A DNA stretch of 64,000 bases from Hyphomicrobiales bacterium (GTDB lineage Bacteria > Pseudomonadota > Alphaproteobacteria > Rhodospirillales > JACKKN01). The DNA is taken from positions 1 through 64,000 of the forward strand of contig JACKKN010000008.1 in the NCBI GenBank assembly GCA_024236415.1, written 5' to 3'. Under the pieces are notes generated by a model. That model saw only the letters and a program-made list of their open reading frames with translations, did no database searches and was not told the DNA's origin. Shown here piece after piece: positions 18,442-27,402 of the stretch (its first letter is position 1; each line of letters begins with the position of its first letter). A program made the position numbers and the translations under genes.

Positions 18442-18891
18442 GTGACCGAGGTCTCCTTCTACCACCTGCAGCGCTGGCCCCTGGAGCGGGCCCTGCCCAA
18501 GCTGCTGGAAAAGACCCTGCAGGCCGGCAAGCGGGCGGTGGTCATGGCCGCGTCCGACGAGCGGGTGGAATACCTGAACGGCTTCCTGTGGACCTACGAC
18601 CCCAACGCGTGGCTGCCCCACGGCAGCCGCCGCGAGGGCCAGCCGGCGGAGCAGCCGGTGTGGCTGACCAGCGCCGACGAGAACCCCAACGGCGCCGCCT
18701 TCCTGTTCCTCACCGACGGCGCCGGGTCGGACCGGGTGGCCGACTACGAGCGCTGCTTCGACCTGTTCGACGGCAACGACGCCGGCGCCGTGCAGGCGGC
18801 GCGCGAACGCTGGAAGGCCTGCAAGGACGCCGGCCACGAGCTGACCTATTGGCAGCAGACCGACCGCGGCGGGTGGGAGCGCAAGGCCTGA
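18442..18891 (+). CDS. holC: DNA polymerase III chi subunit
   Basis: 149 residues. The N terminus TEVSFYHLQRWPLERALPKLLEKTLQAGKRAVVMAASDERVEYLN and the central WLPHGSRR are typical of HolC, which links the clamp-loader complex to single-stranded DNA binding protein at the replication fork. The GTG at 18442 follows GGGAG by six bases. Its loose linkage to pepA supports the call. After the gene there are 173 bp before the SPFH gene. Confidence 0.93.
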   Translation: MTEVSFYHLQRWPLERALPKLLEKTLQAGKRAVVMAASDERVEYLNGFLWTYDPNAWLPHGSRREGQPAEQPVWLTSADENPNGAAFLFLTDGAGSDRVADYERCFDLFDGNDAGAVQAARERWKACKDAGHELTYWQQTDRGGWERKA

Positions 18892-19023
18892 GCCAGGCCA
18901 ATCTTCGACGTCAAGAAGCAGCGGCAACCGACTGAAAAACAGGGATACGATGGCCCGTGCGGGCGGTCCATGGTCGGTGCGGCGCGCCTTTCAGTCTCGC
19001 ATGCGGAAATTCTTAAGATAAAT

Positions 19024-19042
19024 CTTCTCACAATAGGAGAAG
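19024..19042 (+). promoter_or_regulatory. Hairpin in the leader of the SPFH gene, with AT-rich promoter-like DNA before it
   Basis: CTTCTC (19024-19029) and GAGAAG (19037-19042) form a 6-bp stem with loop ACAATAG, ending 22 bases before the SPFH start codon; AGGAG-like bases that could pair with the ribosome are inside the stem. The DNA just upstream (ATTCTTAAGATAAAT) is the only AT-rich part of this 173-bp gap and contains TAAGAT as a possible -10 box. No convincing -35 box is seen. Any regulatory role is inference. Confidence 0.35.
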
Positions 19043-19064
19043 CGGATCGGTATCGGAGAATCCC

Positions 19065-20717
19065 ATGCAATTCCTCGTTGGCGCCATAATCCTGTTCGTC
19101 GCGGCCATGATCGTGCCGACGTTCCTGACCCAGAGGTTCCTGAAGATCGCGGTGCGCAGCGCCGGCGTGCTGGCGGCGGTGTTCGCCGTGGCCTCCACGT
19201 CCTTCGTGATCATCGACGCCGACGAGGTCGGCCACCTGAAACGGATCTACGGTGGCGGCCGCCTGGCGGCCGGCAAGGTCCTGGCCGCCGAGGGCGAGAA
19301 CGGGCCCCAGGCCCGGGTCCTGCCGCCCGGGTTCAACTTCGAATTCATGCTGCGCATCTTCAACGAGGTCGAACGCCGGCCGGTGACCGAGGTGCCCGAG
19401 GGCCACTACGGCATCATGGTGGCGCGCGACGGCCGGCCCCTGCGCGAGGGCCAGTTCCTGGCCGACGGCTGGAACGAGACCCAGTTCTCGAACATGCTGA
19501 ACGCCGCCTACTTCCTTAAGAACGGCGGCCAGAAGGGGCCGCAGCTGACCGTGCTGCGCCCCGGCAAGTACCGCCTGAACCGCTACCTGTTCGACGTGGT
19601 GATCGAGAAGGCGACGACCATCCGCGCCGGCGAGGTCGGGGTGGTGCGCTCCAACGTCACCGAGGTCACGGACTGCGCGCCCATCCACGTGGGCAACGCC
19701 GAGGCCCTGGCCGTGCCCCTGGTGCCCAGGGGCTGCAAGGGGGTATGGAACGAGGCCCTGCTGCCCGGCACCTACTACATCAACGACCGCGCCTATGACG
19801 TGACCATCATCAGCACCCGGGTCCAGGCCTGGACCTACAAGGGCGGCTACCTGCGCCGGACCATCGACCTGACCCTGGACCAGAACGGCCGCATCGAGCA
19901 GCGCGAGCGCACCGAATCCGTCGCCGTGCCCAAGGACGCCGCCGATTCGGCCATCCTGACCCGGGTCGAGGGCTGGCTGGTGCCCCTGGAACTGCGCGCC
20001 CTGGTCCAGGTGACGCCCGAGAACGCGCCCATGGTGGTGGCCGCCGTCGGCGGCATCGAGGAGGTGGAGAACCGCATCCTGACCCCGGCCCTGCGCAGCG
20101 TGGTGCGCACCGAGGTGCAGAAACTGAAGGTGTTCGACCTGCTGGACCATCGCCGCGAGCTGGAGGACCAGGTCGAGAAGGTGATCCGGCCCGAGGGCAA
20201 CAAGGCCGGCGTGGCCATCAAGGAGGTCCGCTTCGGCGACCCGGTGATCCCGCCCGAGCTGCTGACCTCGCGCCTGCGCGAGCAGCTGGCGCGGCAGTTG
20301 CAGAAGACCTATGGCGAGGAGAAGAAGGCCCAGGACGAACGCATCCGTACCGAGAAGGCCCGCGCCGAGGCCGACAAGCAGCCCGACCTGGTGGCCGCCG
20401 AGATCGCCGTCAAGGTGGCGGCCCAGGAGAAGGAGGCCCAGAAGCTGCGCGGCGAAGGCCAGAAGCTGGAGCTGCAGCAGGTGGCCGAGGGCCAGCGGGC
20501 CCAGGCCGACGTGCTGGGCGCCGACCGGGTCATGGAGCTGGCGATCCTGGAGAAGGTCCTGGCCAAGGCGGTCGAGAACCCCGAGATCATCAAGGTGCCG
20601 CAGGTGCTGGTGGGCGGCGGCCAGGAGACCGGCCTGGCCGGGGCCGCGGCGATCCTGGGCGCCAGCAACCTGGCCAAGGCCCTCAGTCCCGCCGCGCCGC
20701 CGCCGGCCGGCCGGTGA
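19065..20717 (+). CDS. SPFH/band-7 (flotillin-like) membrane-anchored protein
   Basis: 550 residues. An N-terminal hydrophobic hairpin (about 1-50; AIILFVAAMIVPTFL and VLAAVFAVASTSFVII) anchors it. The SPFH core spans about 50-400 (DADEVGHLKRIYGGGRLAAG, VPEGHYGIMVARDG, TIRAGEVGVVRSNVTEV, LVQVTPENAPMVVAAVGGIEEVENRILTPALRSVVR broken over the domain). The C-terminal part (about 410-500) is a charged E/K/A/Q coiled coil as in flotillins, which oligomerise on membranes. Function in bacteria is usually linked to membrane domains or protein quality control. No NfeD partner is adjacent, and a second SPFH feature is not present. Confidence 0.85.
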   Translation: MQFLVGAIILFVAAMIVPTFLTQRFLKIAVRSAGVLAAVFAVASTSFVIIDADEVGHLKRIYGGGRLAAGKVLAAEGENGPQARVLPPGFNFEFMLRIFNEVERRPVTEVPEGHYGIMVARDGRPLREGQFLADGWNETQFSNMLNAAYFLKNGGQKGPQLTVLRPGKYRLNRYLFDVVIEKATTIRAGEVGVVRSNVTEVTDCAPIHVGNAEALAVPLVPRGCKGVWNEALLPGTYYINDRAYDVTIISTRVQAWTYKGGYLRRTIDLTLDQNGRIEQRERTESVAVPKDAADSAILTRVEGWLVPLELRALVQVTPENAPMVVAAVGGIEEVENRILTPALRSVVRTEVQKLKVFDLLDHRRELEDQVEKVIRPEGNKAGVAIKEVRFGDPVIPPELLTSRLREQLARQLQKTYGEEKKAQDERIRTEKARAEADKQPDLVAAEIAVKVAAQEKEAQKLRGEGQKLELQQVAEGQRAQADVLGADRVMELAILEKVLAKAVENPEIIKVPQVLVGGGQETGLAGAAAILGASNLAKALSPAAPPPAGR

Positions 20718-20735
20718 TCCGCCGGACCGCCGGTG

Positions 20736-21566
20736 TCACTTGATCCCGGCGGTCATGAAGGACTGCATGAACTGGCGCTGGAACAGCAGGAAGGCCACCA
20801 GCAGGGGCGCCACCGACAGCAGGGTGGCGGCCGAGATGATCGACCAGTCGACCCCCGATTCCGGCGCCCCGAACACGCCCAGGCCCACGGTCAGGGGCCG
20901 GGTTTCCAACGAGTTGGTGATCACCAGCGGCCACAGGAAGTTGTTCCAGTGGTGGCTGACCGAGACCAGGCCGTAGGCCAGGTAGGTGGGCCGCGCCAGC
21001 GGCACGTAGACCCGCCACAGCACGCCCAGCACGCCGCAGCCCTCCAGCCGCGCAGCCTCCTCCAGTTCCTTGGGCGTGGACTTGAAGGCCTGGCGCAGCA
21101 GGAAGATGCCGAAGGCCGAGGCCATGTACGGCAGGCCGATGCCGGTGATGGTGTCCACCAGGCCCAGGCGGGCCAGGGTGCCGTAGTTCTCGACGATCAG
21201 GATCTCGGGGGTCACCATCAGCTGCACCAGCACCAGGGCGAAGGCCGCCTCGCGGCCCCAGAAGCGGAACCGGGCGAAGGCATAGGCGGCCAGGGTGCAC
21301 AGCACCAGTTGCGCCGCCAGCAGCATGGTCACCAGGATGAAGGTGTTCAGGCCGTAGCGCAGGAACGGCGCCTGGTCCAGGGCCTGGCGGAAGTTGTCCA
21401 GGGTCAGGGGCGCCGTGGGGTCGAAATGGGTGGCGTAGGCGCCGCCGTGGAAGGCCGCCCACAGGGCGTACAGCAGGGGCGAGATCCAGACCACGGCCAG
21501 CAGCCAGGCGGCGGACACCTCGAGGGCGCCGGCGAACCGGCCGCCTGCGCCCGCCGGCGCCGTCAC
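20736..21566 (-). CDS. ugpE: ABC transporter permease, UgpE/MalG type
   Basis: 276 residues with six hydrophobic helices. The inner-membrane component of a carbohydrate (CUT1) importer. The EAA loop that docks the ATPase reads ELEEAARLEGCGVLGVLWRVYVPLARP (residues about 180-205). C-terminal QRQFMQSFMTAGIK is typical of UgpE/MalG relatives. It overlaps the upstream permease by 4 bp (ATGA), showing translational coupling. It is the last gene of the importer operon and ends 18 bp from the converging SPFH gene. Substrate is inferred from the operon (see regulator). Confidence 0.88.
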   Translation of the reverse strand: MTAPAGAGGRFAGALEVSAAWLLAVVWISPLLYALWAAFHGGAYATHFDPTAPLTLDNFRQALDQAPFLRYGLNTFILVTMLLAAQLVLCTLAAYAFARFRFWGREAAFALVLVQLMVTPEILIVENYGTLARLGLVDTITGIGLPYMASAFGIFLLRQAFKSTPKELEEAARLEGCGVLGVLWRVYVPLARPTYLAYGLVSVSHHWNNFLWPLVITNSLETRPLTVGLGVFGAPESGVDWSIISAATLLSVAPLLVAFLLFQRQFMQSFMTAGIK

Positions 21567-22441
21567 CAGTAGTGGATCCGGCGGTCGAGGGCGAAGAACT
21601 GGGCCAGGGCCAGGACCGCCAGCAGGGCCAGCAGGACCACGGTCAGGGTCGCCGCGTAGTTGGTGTCGAAGTAGGAGAAGGCGGATTCGAAGATGTAGTA
21701 CAGCAACAGGTTGCTGGCGTTGTCGGGCCCGCCCTTGGTCAGCACGAACAGGTGGTCCACCAGCTTGAACGAGTTCAGCACCGCGTTGATCAGCACGAAC
21801 AGCGTGGTCGGCATCAGCAGCGGGAACAGCACCCGGCGGAAGTAGGTCCAGCGCGACGCGCCCTCCAGCCGCGCCGCCTCGCCCAGCTCGGGCGGGATGT
21901 TCTGCAACGCCGCCAGGTAGAAGATCATGAAGAACCCGGCCTCCTTCCAGATGGTCATGGCGATGATGGCCGGCAGCACGGTTGCCGTGTCACCCAGCCA
22001 GTTGTGGCCGGGCAGGCCGAACACGGACAGCACCTGGTCGATCAGGCCGATGTCGGGCGTGTAGAAGAACAGCCAGATGTTGGCCACCGCAATCATGGGC
22101 AGGATGGTCGGCGTGAAATAGGCCATGCGCACCAGGGCCCGGCCCGGCAGGGCGCGGTTGACCAGCAGGGCCATGGCGATGGCCAGGGCGACCGAGGCCG
22201 GGATCGTGCCCAGGGCGAACCAGGCGTTGTTGGCCAGCACCTTCCAGAAGATGGGGTCGTCGGCCAACTGGGCGTACTGGCCCAGGCCGACGAAGCGCGA
22301 GGGCCGGATGGCGCTGCCCTTGGAATACAGGCTGTCCAGCACCGTGGCGACGGTGGGGTAGTGGGTGAAGGCGACCAGCAGGATGGCGGCCGGGGTCAGC
22401 AGCAGCCAGCCGTAGACGTGGCGCATGGCGTCGCGCGTCAT
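21563..22441 (-). CDS. ugpA: ABC transporter permease, UgpA/MalF type
   Basis: 292 residues and six helices, first partner of the permease pair. The EAA loop is ELGEAARLEGASRWTYFRRVLFPLL (split around residue 200), and KLVDHLFVLTKGGPDNASN plus the C-terminal DRRIHYW are typical of UgpA-type subunits. Its start lies 89 bp after the binding-protein stop; that gap carries a strong hairpin. The stop overlaps the ugpE start. Confidence 0.88.
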   Translation of the reverse strand: MTRDAMRHVYGWLLLTPAAILLVAFTHYPTVATVLDSLYSKGSAIRPSRFVGLGQYAQLADDPIFWKVLANNAWFALGTIPASVALAIAMALLVNRALPGRALVRMAYFTPTILPMIAVANIWLFFYTPDIGLIDQVLSVFGLPGHNWLGDTATVLPAIIAMTIWKEAGFFMIFYLAALQNIPPELGEAARLEGASRWTYFRRVLFPLLMPTTLFVLINAVLNSFKLVDHLFVLTKGGPDNASNLLLYYIFESAFSYFDTNYAATLTVVLLALLAVLALAQFFALDRRIHYW

Positions 22442-22474
22442 CGGTGCCGGGGCCTCCTTGCGGTTGGCGAAATC

Positions 22475-22509
22475 GCGGGGGAGGGCGAGAGGGCAGGGCC
22501 CTCCCCCGC
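22475..22509 (-). promoter_or_regulatory. Intercistronic hairpin between binding protein and permease genes
   Basis: A perfect 12-bp stem (GCGGGGGAGGGC at 22475-22486 with its complement at 22498-22509) and an 11-nt loop, placed just after the ugpB-like stop and before ugpA. No T-tract follows on the minus strand, so it looks like an mRNA-stabilising or attenuating structure rather than a full terminator. Confidence 0.7.
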
Positions 22510-22530
22510 AGTGGGGCGCTCCTGATCGCC

Positions 22531-23811
22531 CTACATGTACGGCTTCAGGAAGCGTTCGGCCGTGGCCTGGGCTTCCTTCAGCGCCGCCTCCGGCGTCTTG
22601 GCGCCGGTCAGGGCGGCCTGGATGGCGTCATCCAGGGCCTTGCGCACGCGGCCGGTCTGGAACGTGGACAGCTCGGCCGTGGCGTACTTGAGCTGGTCGC
22701 GGGCCACCGCGGCGTAGGGGAAGGTCTTGACGTAGTCCTTCAGGGCGGCGGTCTCGTAGGCCGCCGGGCTGACCCCCATGTAGCCGGTGGCCATGGACCA
22801 CTGGGCGGCGCGCTCGGGGCTGGTCATGAAGCGGATAAGCTTCATGGCCGCCGTGCGCTCGGCCGGGGTGGTCTTCTTGAAGATGTAAAAGTTGCCGCCG
22901 CCGGTCGGCGTGCCGCGGCGCTTGTTGGCCGGCAGCATGGCGACGCCGAAGTCGAAGGTGGCGCCCTTCTTCACCGCCGTCAGGTTGCCGGTGGAGTGCC
23001 ACATGATGGCGGTCTTGCCCTCCAGGAAGTTCTTGCGCAGGGTGCCCCACTCGATGGTGCCCTCGGGCATCACGTGGTGCTTGCTGCCCAGGTCCTTCCA
23101 GAACCGCAGGGCGCCGACCGTGGCCGGGGCGTCGAAATAGGTCTCGTTGCCGGCGCCGTTCATCAGCACCTGGTCGTTCTGCATGGCCAGGGCGCCGAAC
23201 ATCCAGTACGGGTAGCCCGTGGACGGGATCATCAGGCCCCACTGCGACCCGTCGGCCTTGGTCAGCTTGCCGGCCGCCGCCACCAGGTCGTCCCAGGTGG
23301 CCGGCGCCTTTTCGGGGTCCAGCCCGGCGGCGCGGAACATGTCCTTGTTGTAGTACATGACGATGGTCGAGCGCTGGAACGGGATGCCCCAGGTCTTGCC
23401 GGCGGTGCGGCCGTTCTGCATCAGGGTCGGATAGAAGGAGTCGAGCCAGGCCTTCTCCTCGTCGGTTTTGACGATGTCGTCGAAGGCGACGATGGCGTCC
23501 TGCTCGATCAGCTCGTAGATGTCGATGGAGAACATGACCGACAGCTGCGCCGGCTGGCCGCTCTTCAGGGCGGCCAGCGCCTTGATGCGGGCGTCGTTGT
23601 AGTTGCCGGCATAGATGGCGTTGACGTCGATGTCCGGGTTGGCCTTCTCGAAGTCGGCCACCATGCCGTCGACGATCTTGGTCAGCGGGCCGCCCACGGC
23701 CACCGGATAGTACATGGTCAGTTCGGTCTTGGCGTCGGCGGCGGCGGACATGCCGGCCAGGGCCGCCGCCACGCCGGCGCCCAACAGCGCCTTCTTCACA
23801 GCGTGAAACAT
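22531..23811 (-). CDS. ugpB: ABC transporter periplasmic binding protein, UgpB-like (family 1)
   Basis: 426 residues. A signal peptide with basic start and hydrophobic core (MFHAVKKALLGAGVAAALAG) ends near SAAADAK. The mature protein has the family-1 solute-binding layout: LTMYYPVAVGGPLTKIVDGMVADFE, then YAGNYNDARIKALAALKSGQPAQLSV, DLVAAAGKLTKADGSQWG and PTGGGNFYIFKKTTPAERTAA. The spacing of the GNY motif resembles glycerol-3-phosphate binding UgpB. The gene lies between the ATPase and permease genes, giving the order regulator-C-B-A-E. Substrate glycerol-3-phosphate or a related sugar phosphate/glycoside is an inference. Confidence 0.85.
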   Translation of the reverse strand: MFHAVKKALLGAGVAAALAGMSAAADAKTELTMYYPVAVGGPLTKIVDGMVADFEKANPDIDVNAIYAGNYNDARIKALAALKSGQPAQLSVMFSIDIYELIEQDAIVAFDDIVKTDEEKAWLDSFYPTLMQNGRTAGKTWGIPFQRSTIVMYYNKDMFRAAGLDPEKAPATWDDLVAAAGKLTKADGSQWGLMIPSTGYPYWMFGALAMQNDQVLMNGAGNETYFDAPATVGALRFWKDLGSKHHVMPEGTIEWGTLRKNFLEGKTAIMWHSTGNLTAVKKGATFDFGVAMLPANKRRGTPTGGGNFYIFKKTTPAERTAAMKLIRFMTSPERAAQWSMATGYMGVSPAAYETAALKDYVKTFPYAAVARDQLKYATAELSTFQTGRVRKALDDAIQAALTGAKTPEAALKEAQATAERFLKPYM

Positions 23812-23897
23812 GGGTTACACTCCCTCTTGTCTGGGCTCCATTCAGTTGGGCGGGGTTCTCCCCGTCCCGCTCGGACAGCCCGGCCGGCGCGGCAACG

Positions 23898-24950
23898 CTA
23901 GCCGGGCAGGGGCGGGGCGGTTATCCGGCCGTCCCGCCTTATTCCCTTGTCGTCGAACACGTGCACCCGGCCGCGCGGCCAGGCCGCCACCACGGTGGCG
24001 CCGGGATCGAGGCGCAGGCGCCCTTCGCGGCGGGCCATCAGGGTCTCGCCGTTGCGGTGCAGGCGCACCACGGTCTCGGCGCCCAGGTAGTCCACCGCCG
24101 CCACGGTCGCCGCCAGGCCGCCGCCCTCGCCGCAGCCTTCCAGGTCCACGTGCTCGGGCCGCACCCCGACCCAGCCGCCGCCGGCGCCGCCGCCCAGGTC
24201 CGGCGGCAGGCGGTCGCGGCGCAGGATGTTCATGGGCGGCATGCCGATGAATCGCGCGGCGAAGGCCGTGGCCGGGCGTTCGTACAGGTCCGCCGGCGGG
24301 CCGGCCTGCACCACCCGGCCGTCGCGCAGCAGCACCACCTGGTCGGCCATGGTCATGGCCTCGGTCTGGTCGTGGGTGACGTAGACCATGGTCAGGCCCA
24401 GGCGCCGCTGCAGGTCGCGGATCTCGTCGCGCATTTCGGCCCGCAGCTTGGCGTCCAGGTTGCTCAGCGGCTCGTCCATCAGGCACACGGGCTGTTCCGA
24501 CACGATGGCCCGGGCCAGGGCCACGCGCTGGCGCTGGCCGCCGGAAAGCTGCGCCGGCTTGCGTTCCAGCAGGTCCGCCAGGCCGACCAGGGCGGCGGCC
24601 CGGTCCAGGCGCCGGCGCCGCTCGTCCGCCGCCACCCGGCGCACCCTGAGCCCGAACAGGATGTTCTCGCGCACGCTCAGGTGCGGGAACAGGGCATAGG
24701 ACTGGAACACCATGGACACGCCGCGCCGCGCGGCGTCGGTGCGGCCGACGTCGCGGCCGCCGATGCGGGTGCTGCCCGCGGTGGCCTCCTCCAGCCCGGC
24801 GATCAGCCGCAGGATGGTGGACTTGCCACAGCCCGACGGCCCCAGCAGCACCGTCAGGGCGCCCTCGGGCACCTGGAACGAAACCCCGTCCACGGCCCGC
24901 TGTTCGCCCCAGGCCTTGACCAGGTTCTCGACCTCGATGCCGCTCATCAC
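23898..24950 (-). CDS. ugpC: ABC transporter ATP-binding protein, UgpC/MalK type
   Basis: 350 residues. Walker A GPSGCGKST (about 37-45), Q-loop VFQSYALFPHLSV, signature LSGGQRQRVALARA, Walker B PVCLMDEPLSNLDAKLR and switch VYVTHDQTEAMTMAD are all intact. The C-terminal beta-barrel (TOBE) regulatory domain covers about 240-335 (VRPEHVDLEG). This matches the CUT1 importer ATPases. It overlaps the DeoR-family regulator by 4 bp and precedes the binding-protein gene by 86 bp. Confidence 0.93.
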   Translation of the reverse strand: MMSGIEVENLVKAWGEQRAVDGVSFQVPEGALTVLLGPSGCGKSTILRLIAGLEEATAGSTRIGGRDVGRTDAARRGVSMVFQSYALFPHLSVRENILFGLRVRRVAADERRRRLDRAAALVGLADLLERKPAQLSGGQRQRVALARAIVSEQPVCLMDEPLSNLDAKLRAEMRDEIRDLQRRLGLTMVYVTHDQTEAMTMADQVVLLRDGRVVQAGPPADLYERPATAFAARFIGMPPMNILRRDRLPPDLGGGAGGGWVGVRPEHVDLEGCGEGGGLAATVAAVDYLGAETVVRLHRNGETLMARREGRLRLDPGATVVAAWPRGRVHVFDDKGIRRDGRITAPPLPG

Positions 24951-25711
24951 CCCTCGCAGACGATCAGCTCGGCGCCGCCGCGGCGCAGCAGGGCGACGAT
25001 GTCGTCGGGCGGGCGGCGGTCGCAGAACACCTTGGTGGCGTCGCCGATGTGGCCGCCGCGCACGTGGGCGCCGCGGCCGAACTTGGTGTGGTCCAGCACC
25101 AGGAACGAGGCGCGGCTGTTGTCGCGGATGGCCTGCCGCGCCCGCACCTCCTCGGGGTAGAAGTCCAGCAGGGTGCCGTCCTCCTCGACGCCGCCCACGC
25201 CGTAGACGCCGATGTCCACCTTGTAGCCGGCGAAGAAGGCCTCGGTGCCGGCGCCCAGGACGTCGCGGTCGCCGTTGCGCAGGTGGCCGCCGGCGATGTG
25301 CACGTCGAAGGTGGGGTTGGCGCAGGCGGTGACCGCCACGTTCAGGTTGTTGGTGAAGATGCGCAGGCCGTCGTGGCCGCCCAGGGCCTGGGCCACCACC
25401 TCGGGCGTGGTGCCGATGCTGAAGGCCAGCGAGGCGCGATTGGGCACGTGGTTGGCGACCTCGCGGGCGATGGCCAGCTTGGCGCCGATGTTCAGGATGC
25501 GCCGCGACGGGTAGGCCAGGTTACCGCCGTCGGCCAGGCGCTCGACCCCGCCGTGGCGCCGCCGCGCCAGGCCGTGGTCGCACAGGGCGTTCAGGTCGCG
25601 GCGGATGGTCTGGGTGGTGACGTTGAACCGGGCGGCCAGTTCCTCGACCCCCAGGAATTCCGATACCCGCACCAGTTCCGCGATCTGGACCTGCCGTTCG
25701 CTGAGTTCCAT
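24947..25711 (-). CDS. DeoR-family transcriptional regulator (GlpR-like)
   Basis: 254 residues. The N-terminal winged helix is a clear DeoR type: RQVQIAELVRVSEFLGVEELAARFNVTTQTIRRDLNALCDHGLARRRHGG. The C-terminal DeoRC sugar-phosphate sensor domain (about 75-235) contains FSIGTTPEVVAQAL, FTNNLNVA, and GGHLRNGDRDVLG. GlpR-like members bind phosphorylated sugars or glycerol-3-phosphate. It is the first gene of the importer operon (4-bp overlap with ugpC), so it probably represses its own operon through the palindromes upstream. Confidence 0.92.
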   Translation of the reverse strand: MELSERQVQIAELVRVSEFLGVEELAARFNVTTQTIRRDLNALCDHGLARRRHGGVERLADGGNLAYPSRRILNIGAKLAIAREVANHVPNRASLAFSIGTTPEVVAQALGGHDGLRIFTNNLNVAVTACANPTFDVHIAGGHLRNGDRDVLGAGTEAFFAGYKVDIGVYGVGGVEEDGTLLDFYPEEVRARQAIRDNSRASFLVLDHTKFGRGAHVRGGHIGDATKVFCDRRPPDDIVALLRRGGAELIVCEG

Positions 25712-25767
25712 GGACGCCCCCTTGGACCTGACCTGTCCTCGGCGCCCTTTAGATCACGCGACCATGA

Positions 25768-25811
25768 CTTTCATATGAAAGAAATGTTGGACCTTTGTGT
25801 TTTCACATGAA
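25768..25811. promoter_or_regulatory. Candidate DeoR-family operator pair
   Basis: CTTTCATATGAAAG (25768-25781) is a perfect 14-bp palindrome. A close second copy, TTTCACATGAA (25801-25811), lies with its centre about 32 bp away, roughly three helical turns. They are 57-100 bp upstream of the regulator start, in an AT-rich island of otherwise GC-rich DNA. TTTC-N4-GAAA palindromes are typical of DeoR-family operators. The second copy touches the region before the YihY stop, so the sites most likely serve the importer operon. Confidence 0.65.
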
Positions 25812-25843
25812 GTGGCGCCCGAAAACGGGCCGGGCCGCGGCGG

Positions 25844-27247
25844 TCAGGCGGCGGCGTCCTCGGCGCCGTCCTCGGGCAGGGCCTCGGCGGCGGCCGGGCC
25901 GGACAGGGCCAGGTCCTTGAGGGTGCGCCCGGCCAGGGCGTCTTCCAGGGCCCGGTCGATGCGGCCCACCACGTCCTCCACCCCGGCCTCGCGGGGCAGG
26001 ATGCCGACGCTCAGGTTGGCGTTGGCGTCGGCCATGCGCACGGCGTCCAGCACCTCCTTGACCGTGGTGGCCTCCATGGGCCGCCCCGGCAGGAAGGTGG
26101 TGGGCTCGTCCTTGGTGCGCTTCAGCAGGCCGGCGCCCTCCAGGGCCAGGATCACCACCTCCAGCGCCGTGCCCGGCACCCGCAGGCGGTGCGACAGGGC
26201 CTCCATGGTCCAGGCCGGTCCGTCGCGGTAGTAGTTGTGGCCCACCAGGTACATGACCAGCAGGCCCATCTTCTCCTTGAAGGCGTTGCCCAGGCGCAGG
26301 GGGCCGCGGCGGGTGGCCAGGTATTCCGGGTTCTGGTGGTAGAACGAGATGCTGGCCCCCACCAGCAGGATCAGCCAGCCCACGTACAGCCAGATGATGA
26401 ACAGGATCAGGGTGGCGAAGCCGGAATAGACCGCCGTGTAGTTGGTGGACGACACCACGAAGGACGAGAAGATCCACCCCACCACCTTCCACAGGAAGCC
26501 GGCCACCAGGGCGCCGACGATGGCCGAGGACATGTGCACCCGGGTGTTGGGCATGAACACGTAGATGAAGGTGAAGGCGGCGACGATCAGCAGGTAGGGC
26601 AGCACGACGCCGACCCAGGCCACCACCGAGCCGACGCCCCAGATCTGGGTCAGGAACAGCACCGCCTCGTGGCTGCGCGCCACCGTGGTCGCCGAGGCCG
26701 AGGCCAGCACCAGCAGCGGGCCCACGATCAGCACGCTCAGATAGCCGCTGAACCGCTGGGTGAAGGTGCGGTCCTGGGTCACCTGCCAGATGTGATTGAA
26801 GGCCCCCTCGATCTTCTGCATCATCGACAGCACGGTGAAGATCAGGAAGGCGAGGCCGATGGCCCCCAGGACGCCGACCTTGATGTTCTCGACGAAGGCG
26901 ATGATCTGGTTGGTGATCTCCAGGCTCTTGTCGCCCAGCGGCGCCAGCATTTCCAGCAGGAACGGCTCGACCCGGTTGTGCACGCCGAAACCCTTCAGCA
27001 CCGAGAAGCTGATGGCCAGCAGCGGCACCAGCGACAGCAGGGTGGTGTAGACCAGGCTCATGGCGCGCAGGTTGAGCTGGCCGTCGGCCAGGTCCCGCCC
27101 CACCGCCAGGACGATGCGCAGCAGGTGCAGGGGCCAGGCGTTCCACCACGGCACCAGCGACAGGTCCATCTCCCAGACGGTCCGGGTCAGGAAGACCTTG
27201 GTGTTCGGCCAGGAATATTTCGGGTTGATGCTCACGCGCGGCCCCAT
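25844..27247 (-). CDS. YihY/UPF0761 (BrkB-like) family inner membrane protein
   Basis: 467 residues. About six membrane helices occupy residues 60-320, with the family segments NLRAMSLVYTTLLSLVPLLAISFSVLKGFG, MMQKIEGAFNHIWQV, and YAAVYSGF-like NYTAVYSGFATLILFIIWLYVGWLILLVGASISF. The cytoplasmic C-terminal region (about 335-420; LSHRLRVPGTALEVVILALEGAGLLKRT) looks like a winged helix, present in the longer members of this family. The old name ribonuclease BN does not apply. Function unknown. The ATG at 27247 is used; a GTG three codons inside is possible. Confidence 0.88.
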   Translation of the reverse strand: MGPRVSINPKYSWPNTKVFLTRTVWEMDLSLVPWWNAWPLHLLRIVLAVGRDLADGQLNLRAMSLVYTTLLSLVPLLAISFSVLKGFGVHNRVEPFLLEMLAPLGDKSLEITNQIIAFVENIKVGVLGAIGLAFLIFTVLSMMQKIEGAFNHIWQVTQDRTFTQRFSGYLSVLIVGPLLVLASASATTVARSHEAVLFLTQIWGVGSVVAWVGVVLPYLLIVAAFTFIYVFMPNTRVHMSSAIVGALVAGFLWKVVGWIFSSFVVSSTNYTAVYSGFATLILFIIWLYVGWLILLVGASISFYHQNPEYLATRRGPLRLGNAFKEKMGLLVMYLVGHNYYRDGPAWTMEALSHRLRVPGTALEVVILALEGAGLLKRTKDEPTTFLPGRPMEATTVKEVLDAVRMADANANLSVGILPREAGVEDVVGRIDRALEDALAGRTLKDLALSGPAAAEALPEDGAEDAAA

Positions 27248-27402
27248 GGTCTGCCGGTCTCGCCAATGGTTGGAAATTTAGCCGACTTTTCGGGGACTTG
27301 CCAGCCACGCGCGCGGCCAGGGCGGGGCCGGGGCGGGGAAAGGGGGGACTGCACCTCCGGCGCCGATGTGCTAGAACGCCTCTTCGGCCGAGGAGAGGAT
27401 GC

